This document shows, one piece after another, positions 58,514-64,000 of a stretch of DNA of 64,000 nucleotides (within the stretch, counting starts at the first letter, position 1; each line of letters begins with the position of its first letter). The stretch is from Sinorhizobium sojae CCBAU 05684. Its GTDB lineage: Bacteria; Pseudomonadota; Alphaproteobacteria; Rhizobiales; Rhizobiaceae. Where the stretch lies: positions 248,001 to 312,000 of the forward strand of contig NZ_CP023067.1 in assembly GCF_002288525.1 (NCBI RefSeq), read 5' to 3'. A model generated the notes under the pieces. That model was not told where the DNA came from and searched no databases. It saw only the letters and a program-made list of their open reading frames with translations. The translations under genes were made by a program, and so were the position numbers.

Positions 58514-58601
58514 GGTGATGCTCCTTATCTTCAAGCATCCCCTCTTTTATGCATCTCGAACTGTTTTACATACAGTCGATTTCGCCTTATGTTTTTCATT
58601 G

Positions 58602-59477
58602 ATGAAAAACGTCGATTGGGACATTTACCGCTGCTTCATGACCGTGGCGCGCGGCGGCGGCCTGACGGGAGCGGCGCAGGCGACGGGCCTGAGCGCCGCG
58701 ACCATCGGACGCCGCATGCTGGAACTTGAGGAGCGCACCGGCCGCGCGCTCTTCATCCGCAGCCAGACCGGTTACGCGTTGACTGCCGACGGCCGGGTGC
58801 TGTTCGAGCAGTTGCGCGAGATGGAAGCGGCGGCTCGCAAGGTGGAGAATTGGCAGGAACAGAGCGAGGGGGCCCTGACCGTCCGCGTCGCGGCGGGAAC
58901 GTGGGTCTCGTGGCTGATCGCGGAGAATTTTCCGGCGATCTGCACCGAGCGCGACTCGTTTAACATTGCGCTTTCGATAGGGGAGGCGCGGGCGAGCCTC
59001 GCCTATCGCGAGAGCGACATCGGCATTCGTGCCTTCGAGCCAGAGGAACAGTATCTCGCGTCGCGGCTGGTCGGTGAAGTCGCCTATGCCGCCTATCGGC
59101 AGAAGAACGCGCCGGGCACCGTGGAGCGGTGGCTGGCCGTCAGCGAAGAGGAAGCGCGTTCGGCCTATCTGCGCTGGCCGCACGAACAGGCGCCGGGACG
59201 GATCGTTGCCATGGTAACGCGCCCGCGCTCCCTGCTCGACCTTGCCCGAGCCGGGGCGGGGACGGCGGTACTGCCCTGTTTCGTCGGCGATCTCGACCCT
59301 CTGCTGGAGCGGACGAGCGTGGAGATCGCCTCGCTCCGGCACCGACAATGGATCGTGATGAACAATGAGGATCGCCACAGGCGGGAAATTCGGACGGTCG
59401 TCGACCGGATGACGCGGCTCTTGCGTGGTCACGCGGACCTCTTCGCCGGGAAGCGACCGCGGCGCAGTGCCGCCTGA
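58602..59477 (+). CDS. LysR-type transcriptional regulator
   Basis: The 291-residue product has the LysR helix-turn-helix at about 5-65 (DIYRCFMTVARGGGLTGAAQ, ATIGRRMLELEERTGRALFI). The effector domain is shorter and more divergent than usual, with GAGTAVLPCFVGDLDPLLER near the end. ATG 58602 has only a weak ribosome binding site; the frame stays open upstream but that part looks non-coding. Probable target: the divergent small gene at 58513 or an unlinked gene. Confidence 0.85.
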   Translation: MKNVDWDIYRCFMTVARGGGLTGAAQATGLSAATIGRRMLELEERTGRALFIRSQTGYALTADGRVLFEQLREMEAAARKVENWQEQSEGALTVRVAAGTWVSWLIAENFPAICTERDSFNIALSIGEARASLAYRESDIGIRAFEPEEQYLASRLVGEVAYAAYRQKNAPGTVERWLAVSEEEARSAYLRWPHEQAPGRIVAMVTRPRSLLDLARAGAGTAVLPCFVGDLDPLLERTSVEIASLRHRQWIVMNNEDRHRREIRTVVDRMTRLLRGHADLFAGKRPRRSAA

Positions 59478-59502
59478 TCTGGAGCTGCGAATGGCTCTAA
59501 TG

Positions 59503-59533
59503 CGGGTCGGCCGGCTTGGCGCCGGCCGACCCG
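59503..59533. terminator. Bidirectional terminator between LysR gene and aceA operon
   Basis: CGGGTCGGCCGGC pairs perfectly with GCCGGCCGACCCG (13 bp) around TTGGC. It lies between the converging LysR gene (+) and the 41-codon gene (-) and can serve both. Confidence 0.8.
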
Positions 59534-59543
59534 TCGGTTTGGG

Positions 59544-59669
59544 TTAGCGCCCGGCGCCGGTGCGGGAGGGTTCCATCCGGGCCACGGGTATAGGAACCGG
59601 CATCCGCCGGAGGTGTGACCATAGCCCGGCGCCGAGCAGGATTGCGGTCGCCGCCCAAAGCGTGATCAT
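59544..59669 (-). CDS. 41-residue membrane micro-protein at the end of the aceA operon
   Basis: The frame starts at 59669, sharing one base with the stop of the 79-codon gene (TGATG), so it is probably translated by coupling. It encodes one hydrophobic helix (MITLWAATAILLGAGLWSHL) and a basic Pro-rich tail (RRMPVPIPVARMEPSRTGAG). A strong terminator follows 11 bases later. No family is recognised. Confidence 0.6.
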   Translation of the reverse strand: MITLWAATAILLGAGLWSHLRRMPVPIPVARMEPSRTGAGR

Positions 59670-59908
59670 CACGCCCGCCCCTGGGTGACGATGACGGGGA
59701 TCAGCAGATCGCCCCAGTTGCCGTCGCCGCCGTGATGGCGTGCCGAGCGCACGAGCTCGACCGAAACGCCAGCGTCGACCGCTTTCATGACGGCCTGGTT
59801 GAGGCGATGCAGGTCATTGGCGATCATGCGGATCGCGGCCTGCTGTTCGGGAGTCATCGCCGATGATTGTTCCTCGGCCCGTTCCTTGACGCGTGTCTGG
59901 ACTGTCAT
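59669..59908 (-). CDS. 79-residue small protein downstream of aceA
   Basis: The start at 59908 has AGAGGAGAAC upstream. The soluble protein contains MTPEQQAAIRMIANDLHRLN, then a VDAGVSVELVRSARHHGG segment and a hydrophobic end (WGDLLIPVIVTQGRA). It resembles small conserved proteins linked to aceA in rhizobia, with no known function. It lies 119 bases after aceA and precedes the 41-codon gene. Confidence 0.75.
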   Translation of the reverse strand: MTVQTRVKERAEEQSSAMTPEQQAAIRMIANDLHRLNQAVMKAVDAGVSVELVRSARHHGGDGNWGDLLIPVIVTQGRA

Positions 59909-60027
59909 TGGAGTTCTCCTCTTAAAGTTTGGAGCCGGAAGGGGATATTCCGGTTGCCGTCGCGCTTTGTTCAATGTGACCTGCGAGGCGCGCGACGGGC
60001 AGGAAGTGCCGAGCGCCTCGCTCTTCG

Positions 60028-61317
60028 TTATTCCGCCGCCGGGCGGAACTGATCGTGTTCGGTCGATTCCTTCATGGCTGTTGTCGACGACTTGCCACCG
60101 GTGATCGCCATCGATACCGCATCGAAATAGCCGGTACCGACTTCGCGCTGGTGCTTCGTCGCGGTGTAACCGTTCACCTCGGCAGCGAATTCCGCTTCCT
60201 GCAACTCCGAATAGGCGGCCATCTGCCGTTCCTTGTAGCCGCGGGCGAGTTCGAACATGCCGTAGTTCAGCTGATGGAAGCCGGCGAGCGTGATGAACTG
60301 GAACTTGTAGCCCATAGCACCAAGCTCACGCTGGAACTTGGCGATCGTCGCGTCGTCCAGGTTCTTTTTCCAGTTGAATGACGGCGAGCAATTATAGGCG
60401 AGCAGCTTGCCCGGATGCGCCTTGTGCACGCCCTCGGCGAATTTGCGCGCCTGCTCGAGATCCGGCTTCGAGGTCTCGCACCAGATGAGGTCGCAATGCG
60501 GCGCATAGGCGATCGCCCGCGCAATGCAGGGCTCTAGCCCGTTCTTCACCTGATAGAAACCCTCGACGGTGCGGCCGGCGTCATAGTCGACGAAGGGCCG
60601 GTCACGCTCGTCGATATCGGAGGTGAGCAGCTTCGCCGCTTCCGCATCCGTACGGGCGATGACCAGCGTCGGCACGCCCATCACGTCGGCGGCAAGCCGG
60701 GCGGCGTTCAGGTTGCGGATATGCGCCGCGGTCGGGATCAGCACCTTGCCGCCGAGATGACCGCACTTCTTCTCGGACGCAAGCTGGTCCTCGTAGTGGA
60801 CGCCTGCCGCACCCGCTTCGATAAATGCCTTCATGATCTCGAAGGCATTGAGGGGGCCGCCGAAACCGGCCTCCGCATCGGCGACGATCGGGGCGAACCA
60901 GGTGTCGACCGAAAGACCCTTGCCTTCCGCAGTCTCGATCTGGTCGGCGCGCTGCAGCGTACGATTGATGCGTTTCGCCAGTTCCGGCGCGGCATTGGCC
61001 GGATAAAGCGACTGGTCCGGATACATGGCGGAGGCGGTGTTGGCATCCGCAGCGACCTGCCAGCCGGAGAGGTAGATCGCCTTCAGTCCGGCGCGCACCA
61101 TCTGCATCGCCTGGTTGCCCGAAAGCGCGCCGAGAGCATTGACAAAATCTTCCTCGTGAATGAGCTGCCAGAGTCGGTTCGCGCCCATCTCCGCAAGCGA
61201 ATAACGAATCTCGACCGAGCCGCGGAGACGCTGCACGTCTTGCGGAGAGTAGGGGCGCTCAACACCGTCGAAACGCCCCTGCGGCGCGCTGGGAACGAGC
61301 TTGTAAAAATCGGTCAT
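60028..61317 (-). CDS. aceA: AceA, isocitrate lyase
   Basis: AceA splits isocitrate to glyoxylate and succinate, allowing growth on acetate and fatty acids. The 429 residues show the active-site motif KKCGHLGG at 183-190 with catalytic Cys185, metal-binding [15 protein letters not shown], and [15 protein letters not shown]. Divergent from the ScfR/RamB-type regulator at 61536; inverted repeats in the gap are candidate operators. Two micro-genes follow. Confidence 0.97.
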   Translation of the reverse strand: MTDFYKLVPSAPQGRFDGVERPYSPQDVQRLRGSVEIRYSLAEMGANRLWQLIHEEDFVNALGALSGNQAMQMVRAGLKAIYLSGWQVAADANTASAMYPDQSLYPANAAPELAKRINRTLQRADQIETAEGKGLSVDTWFAPIVADAEAGFGGPLNAFEIMKAFIEAGAAGVHYEDQLASEKKCGHLGGKVLIPTAAHIRNLNAARLAADVMGVPTLVIARTDAEAAKLLTSDIDERDRPFVDYDAGRTVEGFYQVKNGLEPCIARAIAYAPHCDLIWCETSKPDLEQARKFAEGVHKAHPGKLLAYNCSPSFNWKKNLDDATIAKFQRELGAMGYKFQFITLAGFHQLNYGMFELARGYKERQMAAYSELQEAEFAAEVNGYTATKHQREVGTGYFDAVSMAITGGKSSTTAMKESTEHDQFRPAAE

Positions 61318-61380
61318 TCTTATCCTCCTCGTGAATCTGGCAATTCTTTTGACTTCGTCTTACGGCGATTGTAGCTCATA

Positions 61381-61392
61381 ACATTTTTTACA
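61381..61392. promoter_or_regulatory. Candidate operator, left half of an inverted pair
   Basis: ACATTTTTTACA lies 63-75 bases upstream of the aceA start and is the exact reverse complement of TGTAAAAAATGT at 61485. Flanking bases are also similar. Confidence 0.6.
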
Positions 61393-61484
61393 TTGCACTG
61401 CGAAAAGGCGCCATGGGAATAAAGAAGTCCGCCGGCTCAAAAGGGTTATCTTGTCTTGAGTTTGACAATGCAGCAAAGTAAATG

Positions 61485-61496
61485 TGTAAAAAATGT
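61485..61496. promoter_or_regulatory. Candidate operator, right half of an inverted pair
   Basis: TGTAAAAAATGT lies 40-51 bases before the regulator's ATG. Together with 61381-61392 it places two identical sites in opposite orientation in front of the two divergent genes. Confidence 0.6.
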
Positions 61497-61516
61497 AAAA
61501 TCTCTTGCCTGCCGAT

Positions 61517-61536
61517 TTTGTAAAGGGAGTTACAAA
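61517..61536. promoter_or_regulatory. Palindrome over the regulator's ribosome binding site
   Basis: TTTGTAA (61517-61523) and TTACAAA (61530-61536) are perfect reverse complements around AGGGAG, the ribosome binding site; the last base is the A of the ATG. It shares the TGTAA/TTACA core with the operators above, so it may be a third binding site or an RNA hairpin presenting the site in its loop. Confidence 0.55.
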
Positions 61537-62945
61537 TGGCTGAGAACAAGATCTTTGCCGGGCCGCGCGTCAGGCGAATCCGCAACGGCCTGCAATTGAC
61601 GCAGACGGCGATGGCGGAAGCGCTCGGCATCTCCCCCTCCTACCTGAACCTGATCGAGCGTAATCAGCGGCCGCTGACGGTGCAGCTTCTGTTGAAGCTG
61701 GCCTCGGTCTACAAGGTCGATCTCGACGAGTTGCAGGGCGAGGTAGGCGGTAGCCTGCAGCAGCTCCGTGAGGTCTTCGCCGACCCGTTGCTGACCGGCG
61801 AGCTCCCCGGAGACCAGGAATTGATCGAGGTCACCGAGGCAGCACCAAATGTCGCGGGCGGCATCGTCAAGCTTTATCGCGCCTATCGCGAACAGGCCTC
61901 GCGGCTCAAGGACCTGGCGGAAGTGCTGGCCGGACAGGGTCACATGGCGGCAGTTTCGGACACGCGCCTGCCGATCGACGAGGTTAGAGAGGCGTTCGAG
62001 GCGCGGCCCAATCATTTCACGCGGATCGAGGAGGCGGTAGAAGCGTTTCATGCGAGCCTCTCGGCGGGTGACGATCTTACCGGGGCGCTGAAGGCCTGGC
62101 TGAAGAAGGAGCAAGGCCTGGCCGTGCGCACGCTGCCGCTGCATGTCATGCCGAACCTGCGCCGGCGCTTCGACCGCCACTCTATGCGGCTCTTCATCTC
62201 CGAACGCCTGTCGCCTTTCGACCAGGCGCGTGAGGTCGCCATGGAGGTCGCATCAATCGCCTGTCATGAGGCGATCACGGCGGAGCTTGAACAGTTCCGC
62301 CTTTCGACCGCCGAGGCCCGGCGGATCGGTCGCTTCGAGCTCGCCCGCTACGCCGCCCATGCGCTTATGATGCCTTACACCACCTTTCACGCCGCGGCGC
62401 TGCGCGCGAAGTACGATATCGACATCCTGAGAGCCCGCTTCCAAGTTTCCTTCGAACAGGCGGCCAACCGCCTGACGATGTTGCAGCGGCCCGGCGCGGC
62501 CGGTGTGCCATTTTTCCTGGTGGAGATGGACAATGCGGGCCATCGTTTGCGCCGGGCGGGAGCGCAGGGTTTCCCCCATGCCCGCTTCGGCGGCGCCTGT
62601 CCGAAGCTGAACATCCATGCCGCCTTCGCCGTGCCCGGCCAGATTCTCGTCGATCGCGTGGAGATGCCCGACGGCAGCGCGTACCTGGTGATTGCCCGCA
62701 CAGTCGACGGGCCCCAGGCGGGCTATCAGGAGAGGGTCCGGCGCACCGCCGTTCTGATCGGCTGCGAAGTCGGGTTCGCCGATGACACCGTCTACGGCGC
62801 GGCGCGCATGCCCCCAATTGCGGTCGGGCCGGCCTGTCGTCTTTGCGAGCGGCAGGGATGCCTTGCTCGAGCCGAGCCGCCCGTGACGCGGCCGCTTGGC
62901 CTTGACGAGATGGCGACCGGATTGAGCGTCTTCGATTTTCAGTAG
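61536..62945 (+). CDS. ScfR/RamB-type regulator of acetate/glyoxylate metabolism
   Basis: The 469-residue regulator has an XRE helix-turn-helix at about 8-62 (RIRNGLQLTQTAMAEALGIS, PSYLNLIERNQRPLTV), an IrrE-like middle domain (about 215-310, ITAELEQFRLSTAEARRIG) and a C-terminal short-chain acyl regulator domain with a CRLCERQGCLA cysteine cluster. RamB of Corynebacterium, of this family, controls aceA. It is divergent from aceA, consistent with direct control and autoregulation. Confidence 0.9.
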   Translation: MAENKIFAGPRVRRIRNGLQLTQTAMAEALGISPSYLNLIERNQRPLTVQLLLKLASVYKVDLDELQGEVGGSLQQLREVFADPLLTGELPGDQELIEVTEAAPNVAGGIVKLYRAYREQASRLKDLAEVLAGQGHMAAVSDTRLPIDEVREAFEARPNHFTRIEEAVEAFHASLSAGDDLTGALKAWLKKEQGLAVRTLPLHVMPNLRRRFDRHSMRLFISERLSPFDQAREVAMEVASIACHEAITAELEQFRLSTAEARRIGRFELARYAAHALMMPYTTFHAAALRAKYDIDILRARFQVSFEQAANRLTMLQRPGAAGVPFFLVEMDNAGHRLRRAGAQGFPHARFGGACPKLNIHAAFAVPGQILVDRVEMPDGSAYLVIARTVDGPQAGYQERVRRTAVLIGCEVGFADDTVYGAARMPPIAVGPACRLCERQGCLARAEPPVTRPLGLDEMATGLSVFDFQ

Positions 62946-63211
62946 CTCGCGGGCGCTGGCCCGGCGGTAGACGGGATTTTGGCGCCCCCAATGCCCGGCA
63001 CTGTTCCGGCCGGCCCGAACCTTGGCAGGTCTCGCCGGTAAGTGCTCGATTTTACTCGTGCTTGGCAAAGCGCAAACGCGCCGCAACGCTCGCCCTGTCT
63101 GGCGCGAAAGCGCTTGAGCTTGTTGCGAAACATGCCTAACCTCGGCATCGCAACGAACAACGGACGGGGCAGGTAAAGGCTTGTCCCGAATGACAACAAG
63201 AGGGGAGTTTC

Positions 63212-64000
63212 ATGTCCAAACTCATCGTCGCAACTTTGGCAGCCGCTTTGTTGGCGGGCTCGGCGACGCTTGCATCGGCACAGGAACGGGTCGTCAACGT
63301 CTATAACTGGTCGGACTACATCGACGACAGCATCCTTGAGGACTTTACCAAGGAGACCGGTATCAAGGTCGTCTATGACGTCTTCGACTCCAACGAAATC
63401 CTTGAAACGAAACTGCTTGCCGGCGGTTCCGGCTACGACGTCGTCGTGCCCACGGCCACCTTCCTGCAGCGCCAGATCGCCGCGGGCGTATTCCAGAAGC
63501 TCGACAAGGCGAAACTGCCGAACCTTTCCAATATGTGGGATGTGATCATGGAGCGTACGGCCAAGTACGATCCGGGCAATGAATATGCCGTCGACTACAT
63601 GTGGGGCACCACCGGCATCGGCTACAATGTCGACAAGATGAAGGAAATCCTCGGCACCGAGGAGAAGCCCAATTGGGACGTCATCTTCGATCCGGAGATC
63701 GCCGCGAAGTTCAAGGATTGCGGCATCCATCTTCTCGACTCGCCGACCGATATCATGCCCTCGGTGCTCGCCTATCTCGGCCTCGATCCCGACAGCCATG
63801 AACAGGCCGATCTCGAAAAAGCCGCCGACGTGCTGATGAAGGTCCGCCCCTATATCCGCAAGTTCCACTCGTCGGAGTACATCAACGCGCTGGCGAACGG
63901 CGACATCTGCCTGGCTGTCGGCTTTTCCGGCGACGTCTTCCAGGCGCGCGACCGCGCGGCAGAGGCGAATGCCGGCGTGAGTGTCGACTATTCGATCCCC
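63212..64000 (+). CDS. Polyamine-type periplasmic binding protein (3' end cut by the window)
   Basis: The first 263 codons lie in the window. Signal peptide (LIVATLAAALLAGSATLASA), then the PotD/PotF signature NVYNWSDYIDDSILEDFTKE, the ligand-pocket segment VVPTATFLQRQIAAGVFQKL and LANGDICLAVGFSGDV. This is an ABC importer binding protein, probably for putrescine or a related polyamine. AGAGGGGAG precedes ATG 63212. It is probably the first gene of a transport operon continuing to the right; the puuA/puuB-like pair at 50.7-53.5 kb may use its substrate. Confidence 0.92.
   Translation, partial: MSKLIVATLAAALLAGSATLASAQERVVNVYNWSDYIDDSILEDFTKETGIKVVYDVFDSNEILETKLLAGGSGYDVVVPTATFLQRQIAAGVFQKLDKAKLPNLSNMWDVIMERTAKYDPGNEYAVDYMWGTTGIGYNVDKMKEILGTEEKPNWDVIFDPEIAAKFKDCGIHLLDSPTDIMPSVLAYLGLDPDSHEQADLEKAADVLMKVRPYIRKFHSSEYINALANGDICLAVGFSGDVFQARDRAAEANAGVSVDYSIP

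Noticed and set aside
62939-63868. 309-codon minus-strand frame over the binding-protein gene
   Set aside because: It covers the signal peptide and conserved PotF-like core on the other strand; no domain is visible.

Overview
The window is GC-rich chromosomal DNA from an alphaproteobacterium of the order Rhizobiales, most likely Sinorhizobium (Ensifer). Three things support this: the single large flagellar regulon containing rem, motC, motE, flaF and flbT; the agl alpha-glucoside operon followed by zwf-pgl-edd, a gene neighbourhood I recall from S. meliloti; and dispersed intergenic repeats of a rhizobial kind. Only three flagellin genes are present, whereas I recall four in S. meliloti 1021, so a sister species is more likely than that strain.

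Region 1 (1-35220) holds most of the flagellum and motor. On the minus strand, motA-fliM-fliN-fliG runs towards flhB, which is cut by the window edge. On the plus strand come a DUF1217-type gene, flgF, fliI, a membrane protein, flgBC-fliE-flgG-flgA-flgI-motE-flgH-fliL-fliP, three flagellin genes with their own leaders and terminators, a FliH-like gene, motB-motC-fliK, a lytic transglycosylase, the regulator rem, flgE-flgK-flgL-flaF-flbT-flgD-fliQ, flhA-fliR, and then FliJ-, FlgJ- and FlgN-like genes and a membrane-anchored unknown. The genes the cluster seems to lack (fliH, fliJ, flgN) have plausible divergent candidates in it. The rod-cap and muralytic parts of FlgJ are in separate genes.

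Region 2 (35244-37501) holds a family 2 glycosyltransferase (minus) and folD (plus).

Region 3 (37663-50599) is carbon metabolism. The LacI-type repressor aglR is divergent from aglE-F-G-A-K (alpha-glucoside ABC importer plus GH13 glucosidase), with two perfect 14-bp palindromes between them. After a small PilZ-like gene come edd, pgl and zwf on the minus strand, which form the Entner-Doudoroff entry. Glucose released by AglA would feed this path after phosphorylation.

Region 4 (50741-64000) holds a glutamine-synthetase-like/FAD-oxidase pair resembling the gamma-glutamylated putrescine pathway, a YhiN-type flavoprotein, a chemoreceptor with a very large helical periplasmic domain, a LysR regulator, isocitrate lyase (aceA) with two tiny downstream genes, its divergent ScfR/RamB-type regulator, and the start of a polyamine-type periplasmic binding protein.

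I saw no rRNA, tRNA, insertion sequence, prophage, CRISPR array or origin. The most interesting signals are regulatory or small: shared flagellin promoter and leader motifs with hairpins that could occlude the ribosome binding site, operator pairs at agl and aceA, a 16-bp palindrome before rem, the micro-genes after aceA, and two families of dispersed repeats.
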